64,000 nt of DNA from Kiritimatiellia bacterium (lineage in GTDB: Bacteria > Verrucomicrobiota > Kiritimatiellia > UBA8416 > YA12-FULL-48-11): NCBI GenBank assembly GCA_028716365.1, contig JAQUPZ010000001.1, forward strand, positions 1,027,393 through 1,091,392. The letters run 5' to 3'. Shown here piece after piece: positions 45,601 to 53,245 of this stretch. The translations under genes were made by a program, and so were the position numbers. Positions within the stretch are counted from its first letter, which is position 1; each line of letters starts with the position of its first letter. The notes under the pieces were generated by a model. It made no database searches. It was not told where the DNA came from and was given only the letters and a program-made list of their open reading frames with translations.

Positions 45601-47356
45601 TTTTAATCTGTTTGTCCAGTTCATTGATGCGTTCGAGTTCCTTCTTGGCGTCTACGAGTGTATTGGCAGTGGTTTTTGCATCTTTTTCAAGCTGTTGAAT
45701 ACGTTCGGAAAGTTCCTTTTCCCGGGCTATTGCCTGTGATTTTGTCTGGAAATGAAGTGTTTTTTCGGATTCGTACTGTTTCTTCGTTTCTTCTATCTGG
45801 CAGGTTAGAACCGTAAACTTTTTCTCGAAATTCAGTTCGTTCTTATGGTTCAATGCCTCAAGATCTTTATGCCGTTTTCCAAGTTCTGTGAGTTCTGCAT
45901 GAGACTTGTCGAGGAGTAATTTATATGCTTCAATCTGTTTGTGCAGTTCGTCGATGCGCCCAATTTCTTCTTTTGCTTCTATGAATGCGTCAGCGGTGGT
46001 TTTAGCATCTGTTTCGAGGCGCTGAATACGTTCGAGCAGTTCCTTTTCCCGGGCTTCTATCTGGGCTTTTACTTGGAGATGACGGGCGATTTCAGCCTCG
46101 CTCTTTTTGCGTATTTCTTCTGTTTCGCTGGTCGACTTTGCAATTTTCTTTTCCAATTCCTGCACATTTCTACGGTTTTCCAATTCGATTTCTTTGTAAC
46201 GTTTTTCGAGTTCCTGGAATTCTGCACGGGATTTTTCGAGGAGTTGTTTTAAGGTTGCAGCCTGTTTCTCGAGTTCACCAATACGTTCAAGGTGTTCGTT
46301 GCGCCGGGTGTTGTCTTTTAAGGACTGGTATCCTTTTTTCTTTTCCTCGAGTTCATGTTTAATGTTGTCCAATTGCTTGGCTTTATCTGAGGTATCTTCA
46401 GTAAGTTTATTAATCAATTTGGTGAGTTCTTGTTCCCTCGCCACGCTTCGGGCTTTTGTTTCGGCATGGCGATCTTTTTCTTTGACCAGTTCCTGGGTCA
46501 AATCGCCGAGTGTACTTATATGTGCTGTACCTGTTTTTTGGAGTCCCTCAATGCGGTTAACAAGGTCCCGTTCTTTCTTTTTGCTTTCTTCCTTAAGAGT
46601 CTGGTATTCAGTTTTCTGCTTTTGTAATTCGGCTTTAATCTCATCCGATAGTCTTGTTTTATTCCGGGCATCCTCGGATACTCCCGAGAGGACCTGTGAC
46701 ATATCTTTTTCTTTAGATAAAGTACCGGGTTTTCCGATTTCTGTCCTGGGTGTGGCAGGTTCTTTTGAGGGAATGGGAGCAGTTGCAGCTATTGGAGCGG
46801 ATGTCTTTTCGCTTGCAGGAACAACAGGGGATGTCTGAATGGTTACAGGCTTTTCATCCTTTTTTACAGAAGGCCTGGGACTCTGAGTCTGCGGGGTGAG
46901 GCCAGATTCTACTGCAGCTGATTTCACTGAAGTACCATGAGTTTCAGCCGGCAAAGTTTCATCTTTTCGGGCAGGTTGTTGTTTCGAAGTATCTGGTTTG
47001 AGAATCGACAGGACAGGAATTTGTTTTCCCGAGGTTTTATTCTGGAGGGTGGCGTTTGCTTCTATAATTCCGCGGTTGACAAGGTATGGTGCCGCTAAGA
47101 GATTAAAGGGCCCGTATTTCTCACTATTTTTAAGTTCAACGAGCCAATCCATCTTGAGGTCTGGGACGGTTTCTGCACGCACCCATGTCTTCCCATCAGA
47201 AGATACCATGTTATTGGCGGTAACCCGACCCTGTGCCGTCCAGTCACACAATGTAGTCAACGGTATTGGTCCGTAAACCATGTCCTCGCTAATTTTCAGA
47301 TACCACTTTACTGTAGTATCTTCGTGTGATCTGAAACCATCATACAGTTTGGACAT
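39644..47356 (-). CDS. Giant coiled-coil protein with GYF_2-type modules at both ends
   Basis: A single 2570-residue open frame. Residues about 16-118 form a GYF_2-like module: KWYLKISEDMVYGPIPLTTL, then a second half WLVELKNSEKYGPFNLLAAP. A near copy lies at about 2393-2500 (WYLKLDENSVFGPVVISELKEW and WMVELIDGTTYGPLNLLAVQ). Residues 119-225 are Pro/Ser/Thr-rich. About 225-2390 is continuous Gln/Glu/Lys-rich heptad coiled coil with internally duplicated units (one of 89 residues). No signal peptide or membrane segment is visible. If fully helical the rod would be some 300 nm long. A scaffold or cytoskeletal role is a guess. Confidence 0.85.
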   Translation of the reverse strand: MSKLYDGFRSHEDTTVKWYLKISEDMVYGPIPLTTLCDWTAQGRVTANNMVSSDGKTWVRAETVPDLKMDWLVELKNSEKYGPFNLLAAPYLVNRGIIEANATLQNKTSGKQIPVLSILKPDTSKQQPARKDETLPAETHGTSVKSAAVESGLTPQTQSPRPSVKKDEKPVTIQTSPVVPASEKTSAPIAATAPIPSKEPATPRTEIGKPGTLSKEKDMSQVLSGVSEDARNKTRLSDEIKAELQKQKTEYQTLKEESKKKERDLVNRIEGLQKTGTAHISTLGDLTQELVKEKDRHAETKARSVAREQELTKLINKLTEDTSDKAKQLDNIKHELEEKKKGYQSLKDNTRRNEHLERIGELEKQAATLKQLLEKSRAEFQELEKRYKEIELENRRNVQELEKKIAKSTSETEEIRKKSEAEIARHLQVKAQIEAREKELLERIQRLETDAKTTADAFIEAKEEIGRIDELHKQIEAYKLLLDKSHAELTELGKRHKDLEALNHKNELNFEKKFTVLTCQIEETKKQYESEKTLHFQTKSQAIAREKELSERIQQLEKDAKTTANTLVDAKKELERINELDKQIKNSKQLLEKSSIEFTELEKRYKDLETSNRKKAQELEDKSQLYIKLEQQGKQLQSEIERRTDEFKKAYSMAASTAENLHAQLEKQKALGLEIEKRYTEQEQALRKQLDETKAQAAAKEKQLAEHISQQEQKIISIGSALDETKKQFEGEKTSHEKTKSLAETKEQKLIDRLKKLEIDTQEAVEVFTKAKREYEDKQQYYSVLEETLKQQKIELTNHARNVQQLSKTLDATKLELDEKSQLCIKLEQRGKQFYDEMERRTDEFEKAYSLAADTAKNLQAELQKQKTLTLEIEKRYTEQEQALRKQLDETKAQAAAKEKQLAEHISQQEQRITSIDSSLDQLKDQFKSEKTSHEKIKKQAEATEKDLTQLISQLKQQVNSGKITIDEARKQLDETKAQATAKEKQLAEHISQQEQKIISVGSVLDETKKQFEAEKTSHEKIKVQTEAREKELTQRINQLEQQANSGKKAIDEARKQLEEQKQQYVRLDEDTKKHQAEFAEQRQKFEQAEASARASITNLSQELEKQKAVNAISTSKASETEQSLKKQIQALEQYRTKLTTEFEEVANKLEKQTLSLESLRKSASTKEEDLTGRIANLAQNLKISTEALQNTRTQLEEQKQQGKQFYDEMERRTDEFEKAYSLAADTAKNLQIELQKQKTLVLEIEKRSSEQEQALRKQLDETKAQAAAKEKQLAEQINQQQQNIISIGSSLDQLKDQLKTEKALHEKTKAQADNREKELIQRINQLEQQVNSGIKTIDELRKQRENYETTHKKAIAEAHVKEQDLTGRIANLELNLKISTEALQNAKTQLEEQKQQYIQLDENTKKCQAEFAEQRQEFEQAAASALDETKKQFEAEKTSHEKIKVQTEAREKELTQRINQLEQQVNSGKKAIDEARKQLEEQKQQYVRLDEDTKKCQAEFAEQRQEFEQAAASAKASIANLSQELEKQKVAYAASESKASETEQFLKKHIETLEQYRTKLIAELEEAGNKLEQQTLNLKSLSKSSSAKEQDLIQKIEEMEKQAISEASAFADLKKQLDDEKKQYDEARNHALAKEKELTQRINQLEQQVKSDTNTIAEVKKQFETAEIQHKESAARAAAKEKQLSQRISQLEQQNNTDENTIDNLRKQLALSVTKHKEAISQAMASKKEFTERISQMEQRTTADTATIENLKKQLGTTKVEHEQTINKTTARENELAGRIADLEQKLLSSTETLKNEKRQLIEQKQQYKSFEETSSNQFEELKKHIKELEQELLSNAASINALKNDLENERTLHTEAENRASETEKTLYQQSRTLEQNVLESEAKLEAAREKLRKQMEEYSALRQSSTAKEHEFLHRIDQLEMQAVASTSKLNMLRRELETEKTQHVRTKTYAGTSEREMTHRIGELEQNLQATSETLETTKQVLEEQKQQYRALETAAKQYQTQLKQRTEEIERTSVSATADIQTLRKQLESEKALRAEIEANKTGIEAKLGEQIKHLEQNARDSIVQIETVKDDLRKKTEECSAINQAMFDKEQKFLQRINYLEEDILLSKSALDEAGKQLETQKAQYDNASSKAEEKEKELVASLSQMEQRSNTAAFAVDELRKQLDSERERYEEASLKAESKERKLVQRLSEMEQQAASAVSTIDILQKKLALVKQNHEQLKAQAEAREKELLGRIAVTEQNVHISTLGLGNNRDEQIRFETACREMEQKYREKEKQLDAQVTQLEKQLKDDAAKITALESELKEKKNLMINLQDKNGDQQALLERIRHLERDSKNSVLMLEKQEITAKKREEELIGKIEQIQIERSLAISEINKLKAEKEEIKQQIARDKWYLKLDENSVFGPVVISELKEWAADCRVGPDHEISNDKQQWVKAKTVPDLRMEWMVELIDGTTYGPLNLLAVQQFINDGSVAQNARLINQITGKTQSADTLFSGGVIFPEEEHTNLTEELNKKEELLRVKMEHIHELEEELARAKSQQVITSGKTPPPKAISRQIKKLAVTPHL
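42814..44345 (-). repeat. Recently duplicated segments inside the giant coiled-coil gene
   Basis: The marker GGCAAATTCT occurs at 42851, 43118 and 44117, within long near-identical blocks. The first step is 267 bases (89 codons) and the second 999 bases (333 codons), so all copies stay in frame. The blocks at 42814-43082 and 44073-44345 differ at only a handful of positions. The unit reads ALDETKKQFEAEKTSHEK and onward to QEFEQAAAS. Confidence 0.85.
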
Positions 47357-47560
47357 TCATGTGCCTCAATAATACAGCCTGGAACAAAGCGAAACATCCT
47401 TTCATCGCCCGTAAAAAACATTGCAAGAATGAATCATCAAGGTCAAGATGATTTTATCCATAAAGCTTGGGTGAAAGCGCAGTATACGGTATTGTGTAAA
47501 GGCCTGAGGTATGGTAATATACCTCAAATTTTCAGCCGGATCCAGGAAGTGGAAATAATT

Positions 47561-48586
47561 ATGATATGGTTTGCGCGAAGTGTTAAGACATTAACGTTGG
47601 TTTGTGTTCTTTTTATTACCGCGTGTTCTGATGGTAAGAGTGACAGTCGTGTCAGTAGTGCCGGAGAGCAGAAACTTGTTATTGCTCAAGATAATTCAAG
47701 CCTTGGGAAGGTTGGTGAACAGATGAAGAATAAGACGGATCTTGTTTTAAGATCGGCTCGCGGCAGCGGAAGATGGTTCCCGGGCGACGGGAAACAGCTT
47801 GCTACGATGGTAGGTGATTTTATCAAGAAGGCTGAGGTTCCTGATATAAAGGGACGAATAGTTGGTGCTATAGCTCCGCATGCCGGCTACATTTATTCCG
47901 GCAAAGTAGCTGGATATACTTTCAAGGCCATTCAGGCAAATGCAGTTGGAGAAAAGGGGTTGGAGACGGTTGTGGTCCTTGGTTTCAATCATCGCAGAGG
48001 TTTCCGCGGTGTTGCCCTTATGGATGGTGATGTTTTCGTAACCCCAATGGGCGAGATTCCCATTGATGTGGAATCAACAAGATTTCTTGCCAGTATCAGT
48101 AAACGTATAATTGCCGATTATTCATTTTTTGGGGATGAACATTCGGCGGAAAATGAGATTCCTTTTGTACAAGCAGCAGTACCCGGGGTTAAAATCGTAG
48201 TTGGATTATTCGGTGATCATGACGGGGAGACGATGAATGAACTTGTTTCAGCGTTATCAGAACTTTCCAAAAAGAAAAAAATACTTGTTATTGCCAGTAC
48301 AGATATGCTCCATCATGCAGATTATGAACTGGTTACAAAAACTGACAAGGCCACGCTTGAAAAGCTTGCAAGCATGGATACAGATACGTTGATCAAGAAA
48401 TGGAACATGGATAATCAAATCTTTTGCGGGATGATGCCGGTGCTTACGGTTATGCGTTTTGCCGGAATGCAGGGATGCAAAAAGGCAACAATACTATACT
48501 ACAGGAACAGTGGTGATGATTTTCCGGAAAGTCGCGGTAACTGGGTTGTTGGTTACGGCGCCGCAGTGTTTGTTGTACAGGAATGA
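47561..48586 (+). CDS. MEMO-family (AmmeMemoRadiSam system protein B) lipoprotein
   Basis: I place the start at ATG 47561, giving 341 residues that begin with a lipoprotein signal (MIWFARSVKTLTLVCVLFITAC, lipobox FITAC). The longer open frame from 47429 would bury that signal. The MEMO domain has RWFPGDGKQLATMVGDFI, AIAPHAGYIYSGKVAGYTF, LGFNHRRGF, DEHSAENEIPFVQ and STDMLHHADYE, matching the His/Cys metal-site pattern of MEMO1/AmmB proteins. The family is linked to a three-gene AMMECR1-Memo-radical SAM system. Neither an AMMECR1 gene nor the matching radical SAM is next to it. It is divergent from the giant coiled-coil gene. Confidence 0.85.
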   Translation: MIWFARSVKTLTLVCVLFITACSDGKSDSRVSSAGEQKLVIAQDNSSLGKVGEQMKNKTDLVLRSARGSGRWFPGDGKQLATMVGDFIKKAEVPDIKGRIVGAIAPHAGYIYSGKVAGYTFKAIQANAVGEKGLETVVVLGFNHRRGFRGVALMDGDVFVTPMGEIPIDVESTRFLASISKRIIADYSFFGDEHSAENEIPFVQAAVPGVKIVVGLFGDHDGETMNELVSALSELSKKKKILVIASTDMLHHADYELVTKTDKATLEKLASMDTDTLIKKWNMDNQIFCGMMPVLTVMRFAGMQGCKKATILYYRNSGDDFPESRGNWVVGYGAAVFVVQE

Positions 48587-49182
48587 GATTTTGCTGAGTG
48601 CTTTATACAGATGGACCTGAGGAAAAGACCTTCACTCAAATGCTGTTTTTCCATGATAAATGACATGCAATAAACCAGTGTGTGTTTCCAGTTTTTCATG
48701 CAGAAACTACCTTCAATATGTTTGTTATTCCATTGAATTTCAGGAATATCAGCCCATTTTAGCAGCCAGACCGCCATATAAGAGAATATTTCCGAGTCGA
48801 TTATATCGAGCGGTAGATCGCGCGAGATGATTTCCATTTCCCCTGATAGAAGTCTGATATGTACCGGAGGGGGTGGTCCCATGATTTCGAGTTCGGCCAT
48901 TGTCTTTTTTATTTCAGACTCGATATCCGCATGAAGTAGTTTCCTGAGATCCTTTTCAAGGGCGGTTTCGGGAAATAAAAATTCATGGGTTAATTCATCA
49001 GAGGAGCTTGATGACAGCTCAATCTCGTTGCAACCGGCAAAATCTTTTATAACTTCTTCCAGTAGTCCGTACCAGAATTTTGCCGAAGAGTTGGTAAAAC
49101 GGATACCGTTTATAAAAACAGGTCCGTAAGGATGGTTCTGTTCCGTGTTGCCGGATTTGTCTGTTTCAAAGAGTCGCGACAT
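48553..49182 (-). CDS. Hypothetical protein
   Basis: A 209-residue protein I do not recognise. It has HPYGPVFINGIRFTNSSAKFWYGLLEEVI near the N-terminus and a middle with GPPPPVHIRLLSGEMEIISRDLP. A Trp-rich stretch (SYMAVWLLKWADIPEIQWNNKHIEG) and a C-terminal tail with Cys and His residues follow. There is no signal peptide. Its 3' end overlaps the convergent MEMO gene by 34 bases. Confidence 0.5.
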   Translation of the reverse strand: MSRLFETDKSGNTEQNHPYGPVFINGIRFTNSSAKFWYGLLEEVIKDFAGCNEIELSSSSSDELTHEFLFPETALEKDLRKLLHADIESEIKKTMAELEIMGPPPPVHIRLLSGEMEIISRDLPLDIIDSEIFSYMAVWLLKWADIPEIQWNNKHIEGSFCMKNWKHTLVYCMSFIMEKQHLSEGLFLRSICIKHSAKSHSCTTNTAAP

Positions 49183-49315
49183 TGCTATCTGGTTATTACA
49201 GGATACGCCCGTCTATTTCAATTCAAAGGTAAAGTCTTTCGCGAAACGTTGTAAGCAGGCTGTTCCTTGACATGATATATGGGATTTGTGATTATGCGGT
49301 GCATGGGAGAATGTA

Positions 49316-49810
49316 TTGATCATGATCAAACTTACACAGGAACAGGAAAAGACCGTAAAGCAGTGGGCCAAAGATGGATATGGTTTGTCTGATATCCAGA
49401 AAAATCTATCAAAGCAGTTTGGAGTTTCAGCAACGTATATGGATGTGAGATTCCTGGCTATTGATCTGAAGCTGGAGATCAGGGACAAGCATTCTGTTCC
49501 AGTACCACAGATTATGCCGGAAAACATTTCAAGTGCGGAAAAGGACGATGGGTATGCTAAAGCAACAGACCGTAACCAGCTTGCGGAATCAGACAGAGGT
49601 GTTGTTGTTGAGTTGGATCAGGTTATGAAGCCTGGAAGTGTAGTCAGTGGAACGGTATGCTTCAGTGATGGAGTTTCAGCTTCCTGGTTCCTTGACCAAT
49701 TAGGCCGTCTGGCGCTGAACGCCAGTCAGCCGGGTTATACACCATCGCAGCAGGATGTGCAGGCTTTTCAACAGGAGCTTCGAAAAGAACTTGAAAAACG
49801 TGGTTATTAA
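49316..49810 (+). CDS. Conserved hypothetical protein resembling a Verrucomicrobia-type family
   Basis: A 164-residue protein. The start is taken as TTG 49316 because GGGAG lies six bases upstream; ATG 49322 would remove two residues. The N-terminal helix-turn-helix-like segment (TQEQEKTVKQWAKDGYGLSDIQKNL followed by FGVSATYMDVRFLAIDLKLEI) is followed by an acidic linker. A C-terminal beta region follows (SGTVCFSDGVSASWFLDQLGRLAL, then QPGYTPSQQDVQAFQQELRKEL). I remember close look-alikes in Verrucomicrobia, with no known function. Confidence 0.65.
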   Translation: MIMIKLTQEQEKTVKQWAKDGYGLSDIQKNLSKQFGVSATYMDVRFLAIDLKLEIRDKHSVPVPQIMPENISSAEKDDGYAKATDRNQLAESDRGVVVELDQVMKPGSVVSGTVCFSDGVSASWFLDQLGRLALNASQPGYTPSQQDVQAFQQELRKELEKRGY

Positions 49811-49833
49811 GCAACGGAGGGTTCCGCGATTAT

Positions 49834-50865
49834 ATGGCAATGATACGCATGCTTGCCTGTGATTTGGATGGAACCCTTATCGGTAGCGCGAACGAGTTTC
49901 CTCTCTACAATAACTTTCGTGAAAAGATTGAAGAATTACGACGGACAAATAATATTATCTGGGCAGCATGTACCGGCCGTAGTCTCTCCAGTTTCCGTGA
50001 TTTTTTTTCCCCCATGCGCATGATGGGAATCATGCCTGATTACGTGATAGTAAATCATGCCTATATATATGGGATTGGAAAATATGGTTATATGCCTCAC
50101 TTGTTCTGGAACCTGCGTATTCGTTACCTGATATGGGCTAGTCAGCTTTATGTCAGTGAAGCCATTGATGAATGGCACGAAATGATCACCGGTGTATCGC
50201 TTGGTGTCAGTACTCTTCGAAAAAAGAAAGACCACCTGTGCCTGCGTTTTGATTCAGAGGAATCTGCCACTGTTGCCGCCAATCTTCTCAAAGAAAAGGC
50301 AAAACCATACAGACACCTTCAGGTATTCAGATATCTCATGGAAGTGGATGTCAGATCGGTCCCGTTTACCAAGGGACTGGCAGTATCGGAACTTGCCCGT
50401 CACCTCGAAATTCCAGCTTCTGAAATTCTTGCAATAGGTAATGGACACAATGACATCAGCATGATGAGTAGTAATGTGGCCCATAATGTCGGATGTCCGG
50501 CAAATTCTGAAGACGAAGTGATCGAAAACGTACATAAGGTTGGTGGACACATAGCGAAGAATCGTTCACTTGGTGGAGTCCTGGAAATCATGGATGCATA
50601 TCAAACTGGTATGGTCTGCAGTGATCTCCCCTCTGATTGGGTTCCTCCGTCAGAAAGATATAATTCTTCTCCCGGCAGGTCACCGAGGGAACGCAGACGG
50701 AAAATGAAAACGGGGCGAATTTGGCTGTTTATTGCGGTATTGTATGTTGTCTTGACGGTATTTGCCAGTTTTCACCTGATTCCATTTGTTTCAGGTATCA
50801 TTAAGAAACCATTTGATTTGTTTGTAAAGTTGATTGAGAAAATACTGCTCTTGTTCTGGCAATAG
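49834..50865 (+). CDS. HAD-superfamily (Cof-like) phosphatase with C-terminal membrane anchor
   Basis: A 343-residue protein. Motif I CDLDGTLIG, motif II AACTGRS, a conserved Lys (PFTKGLAV) and motif IV IGNGHNDISMM place it in the Cof/sucrose-phosphatase-like HAD branch. Unusually, residues about 297-320 (IWLFIAVLYVVLTVFASFHLIPF) form a membrane segment after a basic linker, so the enzyme is probably tethered to the cytoplasmic face. Substrate unknown. An upstream GGAGGG is twelve bases from ATG, a little far. Confidence 0.8.
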   Translation: MAMIRMLACDLDGTLIGSANEFPLYNNFREKIEELRRTNNIIWAACTGRSLSSFRDFFSPMRMMGIMPDYVIVNHAYIYGIGKYGYMPHLFWNLRIRYLIWASQLYVSEAIDEWHEMITGVSLGVSTLRKKKDHLCLRFDSEESATVAANLLKEKAKPYRHLQVFRYLMEVDVRSVPFTKGLAVSELARHLEIPASEILAIGNGHNDISMMSSNVAHNVGCPANSEDEVIENVHKVGGHIAKNRSLGGVLEIMDAYQTGMVCSDLPSDWVPPSERYNSSPGRSPRERRRKMKTGRIWLFIAVLYVVLTVFASFHLIPFVSGIIKKPFDLFVKLIEKILLLFWQ

Positions 50866-50882
50866 AAAAAAGTTATGACAGT

Positions 50883-52286
50883 TCAATCGGCATCGGGAGG
50901 AACACTTTCTTCAGGTTTTACTTCCTTCGGGAGCTTTCTGTAAAGAGTGGCCAGGCTGATTTTGAGCGCTTGAGCAGCTTTCTCCTTGTCACCCCCAACG
51001 GCTTCAATGACGGCTTCCATGTATTCCTTTTCCTTTTGAACAAGAAATACCTTGAGCGATTTATTTCTAAAATGAGCAATCCCATCTTCTGTATCTGAAC
51101 TATCTTGTGTTTCTCCGATGGCAGAAAGAATTTTCATTGGAAGCACAGTCCGAGTAATAACACTGCCTGAAGTAAATGCAATGGCATGTTTCATGGCATT
51201 TTCAAGTTCACGGACATTACCAGGCCATGTGTATTTCTGGAGGATTTCCCTGACTTCCATGTCCAGTCTTGGCATTTCCCTGTTTGGCCCGAGTTCCTGA
51301 CGAATAATATGTTGTGCAAGTGGAATGATATCTTCCTGTCTTTCCCGCAAGGGATCAATGGTCACTGGTATTACACTTATTCGATAATACAAGTCTTCCC
51401 GGAATGTGCCTGATTTTATAGCCTGTTCCAGGTTTGTATTTGTTGCTGTCAGTATACGGGCATTGACGTTTATGTTTTCAGTTCCGCCAACGCGACGGAT
51501 TTCCCTTTCCTGAAGTACACGCAGAAGCTTGCTTTGTATACTCAGCGGCATGGCACCGATTTCATCCAGGAAAATGGTGCCGCCTTCAGCAGCTTCAAAA
51601 AGCCCTTTCTTGTTACACGATGCACCGGTGAATGCACCTTTCATGTGCCCAAACATTTCGGATTCAAGAAGAGGTTCCGGCAAGGCTGCGCAATTAACGG
51701 CAAGAAATTTTCCATTTTTCCTGTGGCTGTACATATGAAAAGCTTTTGCCACAAGTTCTTTTCCCGTTCCACTTTCACCATATATAAGAACAGTAGTATC
51801 GGTCGGGGCTACACGTTCAATCATTTCACAGACGTTCTTCATCGATTGACTTTCGGCGACGATATTTTCGAGCCGGTACTTGGTTTTAAGTTCAGCCTTA
51901 AGGTTGACGTTTTCGGTCAGTGCCTGTCTATAGTCCAGTGCCCGGTGAACGGTGATCAGCAACTCATCAACTTTGAAGGGTTTTGTGACATAATCGAAAG
52001 CGCCGAGTTTCATTGCTTCTATGGCCGTTTCAATTGAACCGTATGCTGTCAACATGATAACGGAAGTTTCAGGTTGTTCGGAACGCGTAATCTTGAGAAG
52101 TTCCATTCCGTCAATAGGGGTCATTCTAATGTCGAATATCATCAAATCGAAACGTTCCGTTTTGATAAGAGTTACGGCTTTTTCTCCTTCACGGACGGAG
52201 AGTACCTCATAACCCTCTGATTTCAGCAGAGTGCTAAGAACGCTCAGGATGCTGGCTTCGTTATCTACCAAGAGTACCCGTGACAT
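50883..52286 (-). CDS. Sigma-54-dependent response regulator (NtrC family)
   Basis: A 467-residue protein with three domains. The first is a receiver (1-120, phosphorylated Asp52 in LMIFDIRMTP, acidic pocket around Asp8). The second is an AAA+ domain with Walker A GESGTGKE, the sigma-54 contact loop GAFTGA and Walker B GTIFLDEIG. The third is a Fis-type HTH (GGDKEKAAQALKISLATLYRKL). It activates sigma-54 promoters after phosphorylation. No histidine kinase is adjacent, so it is an orphan here. AGAGGAA lies before the ATG. Confidence 0.95.
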   Translation of the reverse strand: MSRVLLVDNEASILSVLSTLLKSEGYEVLSVREGEKAVTLIKTERFDLMIFDIRMTPIDGMELLKITRSEQPETSVIMLTAYGSIETAIEAMKLGAFDYVTKPFKVDELLITVHRALDYRQALTENVNLKAELKTKYRLENIVAESQSMKNVCEMIERVAPTDTTVLIYGESGTGKELVAKAFHMYSHRKNGKFLAVNCAALPEPLLESEMFGHMKGAFTGASCNKKGLFEAAEGGTIFLDEIGAMPLSIQSKLLRVLQEREIRRVGGTENINVNARILTATNTNLEQAIKSGTFREDLYYRISVIPVTIDPLRERQEDIIPLAQHIIRQELGPNREMPRLDMEVREILQKYTWPGNVRELENAMKHAIAFTSGSVITRTVLPMKILSAIGETQDSSDTEDGIAHFRNKSLKVFLVQKEKEYMEAVIEAVGGDKEKAAQALKISLATLYRKLPKEVKPEESVPPDAD

Positions 52287-52438
52287 ATTATTCCTCTGGT
52301 TTGGATAATCTATTCTTTGATTTGATAATATGAGAATAATTCGGTGTCTGCAAGGTGTAAACTTAAGGATAATATAAGACTGTTGCCAATCGTCAATTGA
52401 CGCGGTATAACCTTATTAAGTTACATAGGAGTAACAAA

Positions 52439-53239
52439 ATGAAAGTGGGTTTTATTGGTGCTGGTAATATGGCTGAGGCGATGATTGCGTCGCTGATAAA
52501 CTCGAAATTGCTGGCTCCACACGAGATTTCCGTAAGCGATATCAGTGCCGATAGAAGGCGTTTGATAAAACAAAAATTCAGGGTAAACGTTTATTCAAAG
52601 AATCAGATCATTCCTGGCGTTGCTGATGTCGTGTTCCTTGCTGTTAAACCGCAACAACTTACTGATGTTCTTTTTGAAATTGCTTCTGGTGTCGGGTGCG
52701 AGCATCTTGTCATTTCCATTGTGGCCGGCAAGAAAGTCGAGTTCATTCAATCCATATTGTCACAGGCAAGGATAATACGCGTAATGCCCAATCTCCCATG
52801 TACTGTTTCTGAAGGCATGAGTGTTTTCTGCATGGGTGGGACCGCGAACACTTCGGATAAGCAGATGGCATCAAAACTACTTTCTTCTTTCGGCCAGGTA
52901 CTGGAGTTGCCGGAAGATCAATTTGATGCTGTTACGGCTCTGAGTGGATCAGGACCTGCATTTTTCAGCTATTTCCTTAACCAGATGGTTGAAGCTGCAG
53001 TCAAAGAAGGTTTAAACCGTAAAGATGCCCTGATGCTTGCCGGGCAGACAATGCTTGGAACATCCAAACTTTTAATTGAGAAAAAGCTGGATCCGGCCGA
53101 TCTCATAAAAGCAGTAACATCTGCAAAAGGTACAACAGCCGCAGGATTGTTGGTTCTCGATAAGTCTGACCTGTCCGGGATTGTGAACCAGACAATCAAG
53201 TCGGCCGCAAAACGCAGTGCCGAGTTGAGTGCACTGTAA
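52439..53239 (+). CDS. proC: Pyrroline-5-carboxylate reductase
   Basis: ATG 52439 with AGGAGTAAC upstream gives 266 residues. The N-terminal Rossmann motif GFIGAGNMAEAMI, the VFLAVKPQQL segment, RVMPNLPCTVSEGM and the C-terminal dimer region with ALSGSGPAFFSYFL and TSAKGTTAAGL are complete. It makes proline from pyrroline-5-carboxylate with NAD(P)H. Confidence 0.96.
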   Translation: MKVGFIGAGNMAEAMIASLINSKLLAPHEISVSDISADRRRLIKQKFRVNVYSKNQIIPGVADVVFLAVKPQQLTDVLFEIASGVGCEHLVISIVAGKKVEFIQSILSQARIIRVMPNLPCTVSEGMSVFCMGGTANTSDKQMASKLLSSFGQVLELPEDQFDAVTALSGSGPAFFSYFLNQMVEAAVKEGLNRKDALMLAGQTMLGTSKLLIEKKLDPADLIKAVTSAKGTTAAGLLVLDKSDLSGIVNQTIKSAAKRSAELSAL

Positions 53240-53245
53240 TAAGAT

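Noticed and set aside
41094..46838. Many plus-strand open frames of 60-200 codons opposite the giant coiled-coil gene
   Set aside because: The low-complexity antisense of Gln/Glu/Lys codons gives Phe/Leu/Ser-rich frames. They repeat with the coiled-coil duplications and lack starts with ribosome-binding sites.
39644..47356. CRISPR-like repetition in the coiled-coil gene
   Set aside because: The repeats are long, in-frame and without unique spacers; they are coding duplications. No CRISPR array or cas gene is present in the window.
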